Shown: one piece after another, positions 8,673 to 17,919 of the stretch | Numbering within the stretch: the stretch's first letter is position 1 | Layout: each line of letters begins with the position of its first letter | Source: Vagococcus fluvialis | Lineage (GTDB): Bacteria; Bacillota; Bacilli; Lactobacillales; Vagococcaceae | Length of the DNA stretch: 64,000 nt | Reading direction: 5' to 3' | Assembly: GCF_003337315.1 (NCBI RefSeq) | Contig: NZ_QPJV01000004.1 | Location: forward strand, 184,979 to 248,978 | Program-made: the position numbers and the translations under genes | Notes under the pieces: generated by a model | What the model was told of the DNA's origin: nothing | Database searches by the model: none | What the model saw: the letters and a program-made list of their open reading frames with translations, nothing else

Positions 8673-9308
8673 ATGACAAATTTTATTATGGGTCGTCTTG
8701 TAGTGACAAGAGCTGAGATAACAAGTTTTACTAAAATCTTGTTTTTAATGTTTATATCACTTCTTGTCTTTTGGTTAGTAGGTAGTATCCTTTCTTCTGT
8801 CATGAAAAAAAGATATAAAAAACAAAAGAAAAACAATAAAATTTGGTATCTGATTAATATGGTGGTCGGTATAATATCAGAAATATCATTATTATTAACA
8901 GGAGCAACATTATTTATTATGTTGACACTTTTAGCAACAATTGAAACCGAAGTTGCTCTTAAGGAATATGCCATATTTATTATTTTAGTCGCTATATTTT
9001 CTGGTATCTTGGCTTATATGGGCTTAGTGTTGTTAAGTCGATTCTTTTTAAAAAAGAAAAAACGCCGTAAAATTAAGTATTCCGAGTATATTGTTACTCT
9101 TTGTATTGTCTCATCAATTCTCTTTGTAGCCATGTATTTGTTATTTCCAACCAGTTTTAAAAGAACGGCTTTAATTTTTATTATTAGTTACTTCTTTATC
9201 TTTTTAGTGGGAATTTTATTTCAAAGTCTTAGTTATCAAAGTAGAGAAGCGAAAAGAAAAGAAAAACGAAAAAAATCTAAAAAAAATAGAAAAAAGAAAA
9301 TTTCTTAG
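8673..9308 (+). CDS. Hypothetical membrane protein, 211 aa
   Basis: This 211-residue protein has about five hydrophobic segments (around 22-42, 62-90, 100-125, 138-160 and 165-185), separated by strongly basic loops (KKRYKKQKKNNK, KKKKRRKIK). It ends in a lysine/arginine-rich tail, so the basic loops are probably cytoplasmic. The ATG follows GGAAGAAGGGG. No family was recognised. It lies between the ABC-F gene and an XRE-regulated transporter operon and appears monocistronic. Confidence 0.72.
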   Translation: MTNFIMGRLVVTRAEITSFTKILFLMFISLLVFWLVGSILSSVMKKRYKKQKKNNKIWYLINMVVGIISEISLLLTGATLFIMLTLLATIETEVALKEYAIFIILVAIFSGILAYMGLVLLSRFFLKKKKRRKIKYSEYIVTLCIVSSILFVAMYLLFPTSFKRTALIFIISYFFIFLVGILFQSLSYQSREAKRKEKRKKSKKNRKKKIS

Positions 9309-9325
9309 GAAGTTTTCTTTTTTTG
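9296..9325 (+). terminator. Probable terminator
   Basis: GAAAA-TTC pairs with GAA-TTTTC around the stop codon of the 211-aa membrane protein gene. A seven-T run follows. The stem is short and A/T-rich. Confidence 0.45.
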
Positions 9326-9420
9326 TTTCCTAATGAGAAACTTTTTCCACTTTTGTTGTGCTTAACTCCATTGTAGTTTTGTCATAAAAGACTTATGATT
9401 AATTTGAAGAGGTGATAAAT

Positions 9421-10536
9421 ATGTGGGAGTTTAACATGGGAGCAGTTATTCAGCAAAAAAGGAAAGAAAAGGAATTAACCCAAGAAGAATTAGCCCGCCT
9501 TATGGGAGTTTCTAAATCCTCAGTGTCAAAGTGGGAGACAGGACAAACGTATCCAGATATTTACTTATTACCTGAGTTAGCTACATTCTTTAATATATCA
9601 ATTGATTCTTTGATGGCTTACAAACCCCAATTAGATAAATTTCAAATTAGAGATATTTATGTAGAATTCAGTGAAAAATTTGGAAAAGAACCATTTGATA
9701 CGGTTTTTGAAGAGTATAAACTAATAGTCAAAAAATACTATGCAAGTGAACGATTTCTTTTGCAGATGGCAGTGTTGCTACTTAATTATTCTAGCTTAGC
9801 TAAAGAAAGTAGACACCAAGAAATATTGAACTATATTATTGAATTAACGAGTCGAGTGAAAAAAGAAAGTAAAGATCCAAGTTTAATGACTCAAGCTAAC
9901 GTTTTAGAAGGTTTTTGTCAGCTTCAATTAGGGAATATTGATGAAACTTTAAGGGTTTTAAACCACGATGCATTAGTTTATATGGGACAAGAGCAATTAT
10001 TATCTCAAGCTTATGCTGCTAAAGGAGATATAAAAAAAGCACAAGAGATTTTACAGGTCACACAATATCAACATTTGATTGGGCTAATTGTCACAAGTGG
10101 TGATGAGCTAATTTACGAAATTGGAAATATTGAGAAATTTGATGAAATTGTTTCTCGCGTTAAAGCATTAGCAAAAACTTACGACTTGAAACATCTGCAT
10201 CCTTTTTTATTAATAACCTTTTTAAATAATGTTTTTATTTCTTATACGCAACAATATAGATTTGAAGAAGCTATTAATACAATGAAAGAGATTGTCGATT
10301 TAATGATTAGTCAGATTTTTCCAGTGGAATTACACGGAGATGATTATTTTTATTTATTAGATGATTGGATGATAGAGCAACCAAGTATTAATACTAATAT
10401 GCCTAGAGATGAAAAAACAGTTAAGACAAGTTTAATTGAATTTTATGAATCTCATCCAGGTATTAGTACGTCTTATAAGGATAATAAAGAATTTAATCAA
10501 TTATTACAAAAACTAAAAGAAAATTGTGGTGAATAA
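9421..10536 (+). CDS. XRE-family regulator with helical-repeat C-terminus
   Basis: This 371-residue protein has an N-terminal helix-turn-helix (about residues 6-60; GVSKSSVSKWETGQTYPDI). The long alpha-helical C-terminal region carries TPR-like repeats (for example FCQLQLGNIDETLRVL and YAAKGDIKKAQEIL). This architecture is common for regulators that bind a peptide or small effector. It is the first gene of an apparent four-gene operon with a PLDc_N protein and an ABC transporter, which it likely regulates. ATG 9421 follows GAAGAGG with about 8-base spacing; the GTG at 9412 overlaps that Shine-Dalgarno sequence. Confidence 0.83.
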   Translation: MWEFNMGAVIQQKRKEKELTQEELARLMGVSKSSVSKWETGQTYPDIYLLPELATFFNISIDSLMAYKPQLDKFQIRDIYVEFSEKFGKEPFDTVFEEYKLIVKKYYASERFLLQMAVLLLNYSSLAKESRHQEILNYIIELTSRVKKESKDPSLMTQANVLEGFCQLQLGNIDETLRVLNHDALVYMGQEQLLSQAYAAKGDIKKAQEILQVTQYQHLIGLIVTSGDELIYEIGNIEKFDEIVSRVKALAKTYDLKHLHPFLLITFLNNVFISYTQQYRFEEAINTMKEIVDLMISQIFPVELHGDDYFYLLDDWMIEQPSINTNMPRDEKTVKTSLIEFYESHPGISTSYKDNKEFNQLLQKLKENCGE

Positions 10537-10538
10537 AA

Positions 10539-10763
10539 ATGAATACAACAACAATATCAATGGAACAATTTATCGAGCTATTACCAATTATTACTCCTAT
10601 TTTGCTCATTCAATTAGGATTAATCATCTTTTGTTTAAGAAAAGTACTAAAACAAACAACTTTTAAATTTTTAAATAAACCTGTTTGGATGATGATTATC
10701 TTATTTGTTCAATTATTTGGTCCGATTGCTTATTTACTTTTAGAAAGAGGCGAGAATGAATGA
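10539..10763 (+). CDS. Small membrane protein with PLDc_N-like domain
   Basis: This 74-residue protein has two transmembrane helices (about residues 15-34 and 48-66). The second carries the FVQLFGPIAYLLLER pattern typical of PLDc_N (phospholipase D nuclease N-terminal) membrane modules. Such small proteins often accompany ABC exporters. It begins 2 bases after the XRE gene stop and overlaps the ABC ATPase start by 4 bases, indicating translational coupling. Confidence 0.8.
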   Translation: MNTTTISMEQFIELLPIITPILLIQLGLIIFCLRKVLKQTTFKFLNKPVWMMIILFVQLFGPIAYLLLERGENE

Positions 10764-11665
10764 CCGTCTTAAAAGTTTCTAATATCGAGAAAAGGTTTGG
10801 ACAGCAAGAAGTTTTAAAAAGTGTTAGTTTTGAAGTGCCAGAAAATAGTGTTCTTGGATTTATTGGACAAAATGGTGCTGGAAAAACAACTCTAATGAAA
10901 ATGATTGTTGGTCTTTTAAAGCAAGACAAAGGGACTATTGAGGTATGTGGTAAAGAGGTGACTTTTGGTGAGAATGAAACGAACCAATTAATTGGTTATT
11001 TACCAGATGTTCCTGAATACTACAGCTTTATGACAGCAAAGGAGTATTTAAAACTTTGCGGAGAGGTGACTGGTGTTCCTAAAAATGAGTTAACGAAACG
11101 AATTGATGACTTACTTGTTCTAGTAGGTTTAAAAGATACGAAGAAAAAAACTAAAACTTATTCAAGAGGTATGAAGCAGCGTTTAGGTATTGCTCAAGCC
11201 CTACTTAATAGACCGAAATTATTAATTTGTGACGAACCTACATCAGCTCTTGACCCTATTGGACGTAAAGAAATATTAGATATTTTACAACAAGTTAAAG
11301 GAGAAACCACAGTCCTTTTCTCAACCCATGTTTTATCTGATGTGGAAAAAATTTGTGATCATATTGTGTTACTCCATGAAGGTGAAATTAAACTAGATAT
11401 GACACCTGAGACGTTTAGAAAAAACTACAGTGTTGAAAAAATTAGAATCAATTTAGAACAAAAAAATGCTGTTGAAAAGCTAAAAATTAAATTTGTTCTT
11501 GAAGAAACAGCCCATAAAAACGACTATTTAATTGTCGCAAGTCATTCTTTAGCTGAAACTCAAAAAGAGTTATATCAGTTTTTAGCAGCAGAGGAAATTT
11601 ATCCAGAGTGGATAGGTGTGTATCAACCAACTTTAGAGGAAATTTTTACAGAGGTGGTCTCATGA
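10760..11665 (+). CDS. ABC transporter ATP-binding protein
   Basis: The 301-residue nucleotide-binding subunit has Walker A GQNGAGKTT (about residues 38-46), signature YSRGMKQRLGIAQAL, Walker B LLICDEPTSALD and H-loop STHVL. A C-terminal extension of about 80 residues is typical of drug- or bacteriocin-resistance exporters of the CcmA/BcrA type. It pairs with the permease overlapping its 3' end (ATGA). The substrate is unknown; peptide antibiotic resistance or self-protection is possible. Confidence 0.87.
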   Translation: MTVLKVSNIEKRFGQQEVLKSVSFEVPENSVLGFIGQNGAGKTTLMKMIVGLLKQDKGTIEVCGKEVTFGENETNQLIGYLPDVPEYYSFMTAKEYLKLCGEVTGVPKNELTKRIDDLLVLVGLKDTKKKTKTYSRGMKQRLGIAQALLNRPKLLICDEPTSALDPIGRKEILDILQQVKGETTVLFSTHVLSDVEKICDHIVLLHEGEIKLDMTPETFRKNYSVEKIRINLEQKNAVEKLKIKFVLEETAHKNDYLIVASHSLAETQKELYQFLAAEEIYPEWIGVYQPTLEEIFTEVVS

Positions 11666-12426
11666 GAGCATTAAGTGCATTTTTAAAAAAAGAATGGCAA
11701 GAAGCTCTTGCTAGTTACAGATTAGTTATTTTAATTATTTTATTTGCCTTATTTGGCATAATGAATGTTTTTACAGCTAAGTACACACCAGAAATGATAA
11801 CTTATTTTGTTTCAGAAGAGTTTGCTAAAAGCATTCCAACACCGACATTAATAGATGCTTGGTTACAGTTTTTCAAAAATATTGGCCAAATTGGTGTGAG
11901 TGTCACAGTTATTTTATTCAGTGGGACTCTCACACAAGAATATAGTAAAGGAACACTGACATTACTTGTTACCAAAGGGTTATCACGTTGGAAAATAGTC
12001 ACAGCTAAGTTTTTAATGAATAGCTTTATTTTCACCTTAGCCTATTTATCAGGCATATCATTAACTTTCATCTATGGTAAATTTTATTTTGATTCAATGG
12101 AAGTACCTCATTTAGCTTTTGGTTTAATTAGTTTATGGCTATTTACTATTTTTCTAATAGCTTTAATTAATTTAGGTTCTGTACTTTGTGCCACAAATTA
12201 TTTAGTTTTATTAGTTGTAGGTGGTGTGAATGTCATTCTAATGCTATTAAATTTTATACCTGATGTTAAGGAATATAATCCAATCAGTTTATTTACAGCA
12301 GGCACACCTTTAATTCAAGGTGATATGGTACCATCAGATGTGCTACCAGCCATTTATGTGACAATTGGTATAGTTGTTATTATAAAAATCTTAACAATTG
12401 TTTTATTCAATAAAAAATCTTTATAA
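11662..12426 (+). CDS. ABC transporter permease (ABC-2 type)
   Basis: This 254-residue membrane protein has about six hydrophobic segments and the ABC-2 hallmark FSGTLTQEYSKGTLTLLVTK (about residues 85-104) in a cytoplasmic loop. It is the membrane partner of the preceding ATPase. ATG 11662 overlaps the ATPase stop (ATGA) and follows GAGGTGG. A terminator closes the operon. Confidence 0.84.
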   Translation: MRALSAFLKKEWQEALASYRLVILIILFALFGIMNVFTAKYTPEMITYFVSEEFAKSIPTPTLIDAWLQFFKNIGQIGVSVTVILFSGTLTQEYSKGTLTLLVTKGLSRWKIVTAKFLMNSFIFTLAYLSGISLTFIYGKFYFDSMEVPHLAFGLISLWLFTIFLIALINLGSVLCATNYLVLLVVGGVNVILMLLNFIPDVKEYNPISLFTAGTPLIQGDMVPSDVLPAIYVTIGIVVIIKILTIVLFNKKSL

Positions 12427-12434
12427 ATCCTTAT

Positions 12435-12472
12435 GACTAAACACTTTTAAAGGAGTGTTTAGTCTTTTTTTA
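12435..12472 (+). terminator. Rho-independent terminator
   Basis: An 11-base perfect stem pairs GACTAAACACT with AGTGTTTAGTC and is followed by TTTTTTT. It ends the XRE/PLDc_N/ABC operon. Confidence 0.88.
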
Positions 12473-12515
12473 TTTTAATAAGACCTACCTTTTTAAAAAT
12501 ATATAAGATGTCCTA

Positions 12516-12544
12516 TTGAAATTATATAATACGTCATATATAAT
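12516..12544 (+). promoter_or_regulatory. Sigma-A promoter of ppdK
   Basis: TTGAAA and a perfect TATAAT are separated by 17 bases, 38 bases before the ppdK start codon. The short A/T-rich region around the -10 would be the likely target of the CcpN-like repressor encoded downstream; no operator could be confirmed. Confidence 0.78.
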
Positions 12545-12581
12545 TCAATCATACTTAAATAAGATATTTGGAGGTCTATTC

Positions 12582-15209
12582 ATGACAAAGCGTGTGTATC
12601 GTTTTAAAGAAGGAAATGCAGAAATGAAAGAAATATTAGGAGGGAAAGGAGCAAACTTAGCTGAAATGACGCGTCTTGGTTTGCCTGTACCAGATGGTTT
12701 TACTATTTCTACAGAAGCCTGTATGGACTATTTAAACAACGGACATTCCTTTACAACTGAACTTAAAAAAGAAATCGAGAAATACTTAGAACAATTAGAA
12801 GTAAGTTCGGGTAAGTCTTTTGATGATCCAGAAAACATCATGTTATTATCTGTGCGTAGTGGAGCCAAATTCTCAATGCCAGGAATGATGGATACCGTTT
12901 TAAATTTAGGTTTAAATGATGAAAATGTGGAGCATTTAGCCAAGATTACAAATGATGAAGCATTTGCTTATGATTGTTACCGTCGTTTACTACAAATGTT
13001 TGGTGACGTTGTTTTTGGTATTGATACGTCACATTTCGAAAATTTCTTAGGATTCTACAAACAAAAAAATGGTGTACTTGTAGATTCAGACTTAACAGCT
13101 GAACAGTTAAAAGAAATTGTGGTTGAATATAAACGCTTATACTTAGAAATTAAGAAACAGGAATTCCCACAAGATCCTCGTGAACAATTATTTGCAGCTG
13201 TTGAAGCAGTATTTAGTTCTTGGAATAATGAAAGGGCTATTTTCTATCGTCAGTTACATAATATTCCTCATGACTTAGGAACAGCTGTTAATATTCAATT
13301 AATGGTCTTTGGAAATAGCGGCGAGGAAAGTGGAACAGGAGTTGCTTTTACAAGAAATCCTTCAACTGGTGAAAATAAATTATTTGGTGAATATTTAATT
13401 AATGCTCAAGGTGAGGATGTTGTAGCTGGTATTAGAACACCGCAACCAATTTCTAATTTACATGAAACAATGCCTAAAGTGTATGATGAGTTTGTTGAAA
13501 TGTCTGAATTACTTGAGAAACACTATAAAGATATGCAAGATATTGAGTTTACGATTGAAAATAAAAAATTATATTTATTACAAACTCGTAATGGTAAACG
13601 TACAGCTCATTCTGCCTTTAAAATTGCTGTAGATTTAGTGAATGAAGGCTTAAAAACAAAAGAAGAAGCTATTATGAGTTTAGATGCTCAATCAGTTAAC
13701 CAATTACTCCACCCTGTATTTGTTGAAGAAGCTTTAGCAAAAGCTAATGTGATTTCGAAAGTAGGTTTACCAGCAAGTCCTGGTTCTGCAACTGGTCGTA
13801 TTTGTTTTGATGCAGCAACAGCTAAAGAGTGGGTAGATCGCGGTGAAAAAGTAGTTTTAGTTAGACAAGAAACCTCTCCTGAAGATATTGGTGGTATGGT
13901 TGTTAGTGAAGCTATTGTAACTAGTCGTGGAGGAATGACTTCTCATGCTGCTGTTGTGGCTCGTGGAATGGGAACATGTTGTGTCGCTGGATGTAGTGAA
14001 CTTGAAATAGATGAGTTTTTAAAAGTAATCAAATACCCAAATGGTACTTTAACTGAAGGAGATATTATTTCAGTTGACGGAACAAATGGAGATTTATATG
14101 TTGGTGAAGTTGAATTAACATTATCTGAGAAAAATGAAGACTTTGAAACAGTTATGGCATGGACAAAAGAAATTGCTCGCTTAGAAGTTAGAATGAATGC
14201 TGAAACAAGTTCAGATATCAAAACAGGAATAGCATTTGATGCTAGTGGTATCGGCCTTGCAAGAACTGAGCATATGTTCTTTGCACCAGAGAGATTAATT
14301 GAAATGCGTCGTTTTATTTTATCAGATAGTACGTTAACTCGAAAAGAAGCTTTAGAAACGATTCTTTCTTACCAAATTGAAGATTTTAAATCAATTTTCT
14401 CAACTATTGAAGAAAAATCTGTAGTTGTCCGTTTACTTGATCCACCATTACATGAATTTGTTCCATCTAAAAAAGAAGATGTTGAGCGCGTTGCAAAAGA
14501 GATGGATATGAAGTATCCAGTGTTGCAACAACGTATTAATGAATTACATGAAGTTAATCCTATGCTAGGCCATAGAGGATGTCGTTTAGCGATTACTTAC
14601 CCTGAATTATACTTAATGCAGGCAGAGGCGATTATCCGTAGTGCAATTAGTATGAAAGAAGAAAAGAACATAGACGTGAATCCTGAAATTATGATACCAT
14701 TAGTGGGAATGAAGGGTGAATTGACTGTCTTAAAAGAAAAAATCACGAGTCATATTGAAAGTATTTTACAAGAAGAAAAAGCGACTATTTCTTACACTTT
14801 AGGAACAATGATTGAATTACCTAGAGCGTGTCTGATTGCGGATGAATTAGTTAAAGATGCAGACTTTTTTAGCTTTGGAACAAATGATTTAACTCAAATG
14901 ACTTACGGCTTTTCAAGAGATGATGCAGCGAAATACATTAATCAATATGTAGCAGATGGTATCTTACCAGTTGACCCATTCCAAACAATTGATGTGGATG
15001 GTGTTGGTGAGTTAATTACTGTAGCTGTTAAAAAAGCAAGAACGATTAAACCGAAAATGAAAATCGGAGTTTGTGGGGAATTAGGTGGCGATCCTGAATC
15101 TATTTTATTCTTTGATAAATTAGGTTTGGATTATGTGTCTTGTTCACCTTACCGAGTACCTGTCGCTTATATTGCAGCAGCTCAAAGTGCTATTCAGTTA
15201 AAAAAATAA
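12582..15209 (+). CDS. ppdK: Pyruvate, phosphate dikinase
   Basis: This 875-residue protein has the full three-part PPDK layout. The N-terminal ATP-grasp region begins GGKGANLAEMTRLGLPVPDG. The central swivelling domain has the catalytic histidine in GGMTSHAAVVARG (about His455). The C-terminal TIM-barrel PEP/pyruvate domain has motifs GIGLARTEHMFF, MLGHRGCRL and GELGGDP. It interconverts pyruvate, ATP and phosphate with PEP, AMP and pyrophosphate. ATG 12582 follows TTGGAGG; the upstream in-frame ATG lies over the promoter. It is followed by its transcriptional and post-translational regulators. Confidence 0.96.
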   Translation: MTKRVYRFKEGNAEMKEILGGKGANLAEMTRLGLPVPDGFTISTEACMDYLNNGHSFTTELKKEIEKYLEQLEVSSGKSFDDPENIMLLSVRSGAKFSMPGMMDTVLNLGLNDENVEHLAKITNDEAFAYDCYRRLLQMFGDVVFGIDTSHFENFLGFYKQKNGVLVDSDLTAEQLKEIVVEYKRLYLEIKKQEFPQDPREQLFAAVEAVFSSWNNERAIFYRQLHNIPHDLGTAVNIQLMVFGNSGEESGTGVAFTRNPSTGENKLFGEYLINAQGEDVVAGIRTPQPISNLHETMPKVYDEFVEMSELLEKHYKDMQDIEFTIENKKLYLLQTRNGKRTAHSAFKIAVDLVNEGLKTKEEAIMSLDAQSVNQLLHPVFVEEALAKANVISKVGLPASPGSATGRICFDAATAKEWVDRGEKVVLVRQETSPEDIGGMVVSEAIVTSRGGMTSHAAVVARGMGTCCVAGCSELEIDEFLKVIKYPNGTLTEGDIISVDGTNGDLYVGEVELTLSEKNEDFETVMAWTKEIARLEVRMNAETSSDIKTGIAFDASGIGLARTEHMFFAPERLIEMRRFILSDSTLTRKEALETILSYQIEDFKSIFSTIEEKSVVVRLLDPPLHEFVPSKKEDVERVAKEMDMKYPVLQQRINELHEVNPMLGHRGCRLAITYPELYLMQAEAIIRSAISMKEEKNIDVNPEIMIPLVGMKGELTVLKEKITSHIESILQEEKATISYTLGTMIELPRACLIADELVKDADFFSFGTNDLTQMTYGFSRDDAAKYINQYVADGILPVDPFQTIDVDGVGELITVAVKKARTIKPKMKIGVCGELGGDPESILFFDKLGLDYVSCSPYRVPVAYIAAAQSAIQLKK

Positions 15210-15228
15210 GTTAAAATGAGGGGACAAA

Positions 15229-15855
15229 ATGGAGTTAAGTGAACGTCAAAAAACAATTGTTGAGATTGTTAAAGCAAATGAACCCATAAGTGGCGATAAA
15301 ATTGCTGAGTCTTTAGGACTTACAAAACCAACGCTGAGAAGCGATTTAGCAGTGTTAACCATGACAGGGGTACTTGATGCTCGTCCAAAGGTAGGTTATA
15401 TCTATTCAGGCCTTTCTTTTGAACCTTTACTTCATGAACAATTATTTGAAACACAAATCGGTGAATTGATGACCTCAAGTATCATTGTTTTTCCAGATAC
15501 AAGTGTCAGAGATGCGACAACTTCACTATTTATGTATGATAGTGGTTCTTTATATGTAACAGAGGCTGAATCAGGAGATTTGATTGGCTTAGTATCTAGA
15601 AAAGATTTATTAAGAAGTTTATTAAATAATCAAGATAATGAGTTATCTGTAGCGATTATCATGACTAGGATGCCAAATATTTTTGTTGCCTATCCGGAAA
15701 TGACAGTGTTAGAAGCAGGTAAATTATTAACAAAACATGAAGTGGATTCCTTGCCAGTGGTTGAGAGTAAAGGATCTAAAAAAGTCATTGGTAAAATTTC
15801 TAAAACACGCATTATGGAACACTTTATTAAAATGGGGAGCGAAGGAAACAAATGA
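15229..15855 (+). CDS. ccpN: CcpN-like CBS-domain repressor
   Basis: This 208-residue protein has an N-terminal winged helix-turn-helix (about 1-60; SGDKIAESLGLTKPTLRSDL) and two CBS domains (about 78-135 and 142-200). This is the architecture of CcpN/YqzB, which represses gluconeogenic genes in response to the nucleotide state. It is sandwiched between ppdK and the PPDK regulatory protein and overlaps the latter by 4 bases, so it likely controls this operon. Confidence 0.88.
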   Translation: MELSERQKTIVEIVKANEPISGDKIAESLGLTKPTLRSDLAVLTMTGVLDARPKVGYIYSGLSFEPLLHEQLFETQIGELMTSSIIVFPDTSVRDATTSLFMYDSGSLYVTEAESGDLIGLVSRKDLLRSLLNNQDNELSVAIIMTRMPNIFVAYPEMTVLEAGKLLTKHEVDSLPVVESKGSKKVIGKISKTRIMEHFIKMGSEGNK

Positions 15856-16682
15856 ACAAACTAAGAGAAAGACATTACCGACAAGTTAGACTATTTGTTG
15901 TATCAGACTCAATAGGAGAAACGGCACAAAGAGTGATTAACGCAGTATTAGCACAGTTTCCAGACTTGAATAACTATGAGATAAAGAAATTCCCTTTTGT
16001 TGACTCAAAAGAAGTTTTAACCAATATTTTATCTGATGCCTTACAAGAAAAAGCAGTTGTTGTAACAACTTTAGTTAATGAGGAATTAAATGAATTATGT
16101 GCTGATTTTGCAAGAAGAACTGGTTTAGAGTATGTTGATTACATGTCACCACTTGTAAAGATTGTTTCTGAGAGAACACAAATGACACCATCTTACCAAA
16201 GTGGTTCACTTTATTTAATGGATGAAGACTACTTTAATCGTGTGGAAGCTATTGAATTTTCCGTTCGTTACGACGACGGGAAAGACCCAAAAGGTTTCGC
16301 CAAATCAGACTTAGTCATTCTAGGTATTTCAAGAACATCAAAAACGCCTTTAAGTATGTATTTGGCTAACCGTTCTTTTAAAGTTTCCAATTTACCATTA
16401 ATACCAGAAGTACCAGTACCTAAAGAGGTTTTCCAAATTGATTCAAGACGAATCATTGGTTTAACTGCTGATCCAGAGTATATTAGAAAAGTCCGCCAAT
16501 CAAGACTTGTTTCACTTGGTTTAACAGGAAGTTCTTCCTATGTTTCTTTAGAAAGAATCAAAGAAGAATTGAAATATTCTCAAAACTTGTACCAACAATT
16601 AGGAGCAACGATTATTAATGTAGAGAATAAATCTATTGAAGAATCAGCTCAACTAATTGAAGAACACGCAAAAAGTTTCTAA
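15852..16682 (+). CDS. PPDK regulatory protein (bifunctional kinase/pyrophosphorylase)
   Basis: This 276-residue member of the DUF299/PSRP family starts with the signature VVSDSIGETAQRVINAVLAQF. It contains a P-loop-like segment LGISRTSKTPLSMYLA (about residues 155-170) and a C-terminal helical part. The family phosphorylates PPDK on a threonine next to the catalytic histidine using ADP, and removes it using phosphate. Its start overlaps the ccpN-like stop. Confidence 0.92.
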   Translation: MNKLRERHYRQVRLFVVSDSIGETAQRVINAVLAQFPDLNNYEIKKFPFVDSKEVLTNILSDALQEKAVVVTTLVNEELNELCADFARRTGLEYVDYMSPLVKIVSERTQMTPSYQSGSLYLMDEDYFNRVEAIEFSVRYDDGKDPKGFAKSDLVILGISRTSKTPLSMYLANRSFKVSNLPLIPEVPVPKEVFQIDSRRIIGLTADPEYIRKVRQSRLVSLGLTGSSSYVSLERIKEELKYSQNLYQQLGATIINVENKSIEESAQLIEEHAKSF

Positions 16683-16726
16683 GTAGATAAAATAATAAGA
16701 AAAAATGATAATAAATAAGAAAAATA

Positions 16727-16766
16727 AAACCATGAGTTCAAGTAGATATGAACTCATGGTTTTTTG
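16727..16766 (+). terminator. Rho-independent terminator (bidirectional)
   Basis: The perfect 14-base stem AACCATGAGTTCA/TGAACTCATGGTT is followed by a T-run. It lies between the ppdK operon and the convergent gene. Confidence 0.9.
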
Positions 16767-16771
16767 TCTGT

Positions 16772-17137
16772 TTAGTTTAGTGATTCTAAATATGAAATTC
16801 CTTTTTGAATATCTTTTTTAGGAGGTAAATAAAGAAAGTCTTTATCTCTTTTAGTTGCTTCTAAATCAAGACGACCAATCCCTGTTACTTCACTTAATTT
16901 AGCAGTTGATACTTGCAATTTGTCTGCTAAAGACCACATGTGGTTAATTTCTTCTATCCGATTTTTTTGGTAATAACTTTGAGCTTGGTAGGTAGCTCCT
17001 ATAAACAAGAAGTAATGAACAAAGCTCCAACTATTTTTTCCAAAAATTAAAGTAAGAATAAAAAGAATGATCGCAAAAATAATATATATAAATAGTGATT
17101 TTTGTTTAGAAGTGAGTTCTTTAAATTTACCTATCAT
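16772..17137 (-). CDS. Hypothetical protein with two membrane helices
   Basis: This 121-residue protein has two N-terminal hydrophobic helices (about 16-33 and 38-52) and a soluble C-terminal region containing a possible helix-turn-helix-like stretch (LQVSTAKLSEVTGIGRLDLEA), which would read as a small DNA- or protein-contact motif. No family was recognised. It starts after GGAGG on the minus strand. Confidence 0.7.
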   Translation of the reverse strand: MIGKFKELTSKQKSLFIYIIFAIILFILTLIFGKNSWSFVHYFLFIGATYQAQSYYQKNRIEEINHMWSLADKLQVSTAKLSEVTGIGRLDLEATKRDKDFLYLPPKKDIQKGISYLESLN

Positions 17138-17219
17138 AATTAACCTCCAAAAACATATTATAGATAAATTAAGTTTATCATTTTAAAATTAAAATAACAA
17201 ATGTACTTAAGTTGAATAG

Positions 17220-17762
17220 TTAATTTTTATTAAGTTTTTTCTTCTTTAATTTTTTTGACCAAAAGCCGCCAGAGATATATTTAGGTTCATGAGAAATAAT
17301 AAAAGCACGTTCATCTAGTTCTTTAATCAACTTATAAAGAGCGCGCTCACTTTTTCTAGTAGAAAGAATTTCTAGGATAACCCGTTGACCATCGCGACCT
17401 TCTCCAAAGCTTTGTGTCACACCGTATCCTTCTTCTCTAATCAGCGAAGTCAGATTCGGTTTTAATTCATCTACTGGCAAAATAACAGTGACCATAATGT
17501 AACCTAATGCTAAATAATCCTCAATTCGAATACCAACACTAATACCAACTGCATATCCTAATGCATAAACAAAAATATTAATAGGACTATCAATATGATC
17601 AAGAACTAAGGATAGACCAACAATGTAAATCGTAATTTCTAACATACTCACAAGAGGAGCTGCTAAGCGGTATCCCTTCATTGTTAACATAAAACGCAAC
17701 GTATTAAGTGTGACATAGGAAAAATTAATTAAAAATATTTGAATTAAAATAGACCAGTCCAA
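17220..17762 (-). CDS. UPF0316/YebE-like membrane protein (DUF5698 + DUF2179)
   Basis: This 180-residue protein has three hydrophobic helices in residues 5-95, including GYAVGISVGIRIEDYLALGY. A DUF2179-type soluble domain follows (about 105-165), ending in a lysine-rich tail. The layout is that of UPF0316 proteins; the function is unknown. It carries the same DUF2179 class of domain as the YitT protein at 5646-6509. Its start is preceded by AAGGAGGG on the minus strand. Confidence 0.8.
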   Translation of the reverse strand: MDWSILIQIFLINFSYVTLNTLRFMLTMKGYRLAAPLVSMLEITIYIVGLSLVLDHIDSPINIFVYALGYAVGISVGIRIEDYLALGYIMVTVILPVDELKPNLTSLIREEGYGVTQSFGEGRDGQRVILEILSTRKSERALYKLIKELDERAFIISHEPKYISGGFWSKKLKKKKLNKN

Positions 17763-17877
17763 TAATTAACCCTCCTTTTAAGTGGTATATCCATGCTATC
17801 ATAAAAAAGATATTTGTAAAATAATTAAACTACAATAAAATCAACCACAAGTTTAAAAAGTTATGTTAAAATATAAG

Positions 17878-17893
17878 AAGTAAACGCTTATAA
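17878..17893 (+). promoter_or_regulatory. Candidate cre (CcpA) site
   Basis: AAGTAAACGCTTATAA has the cre core and two mismatches to the 16-base consensus. It sits just downstream of a TTAAAATAT-type -10 and 27 bases before the glpD start, where CcpA would block transcription in preferred sugar. Confidence 0.6.
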
Positions 17894-17919
17894 TCAAAAA
17901 ACGTCTAGGAGGATGATTC

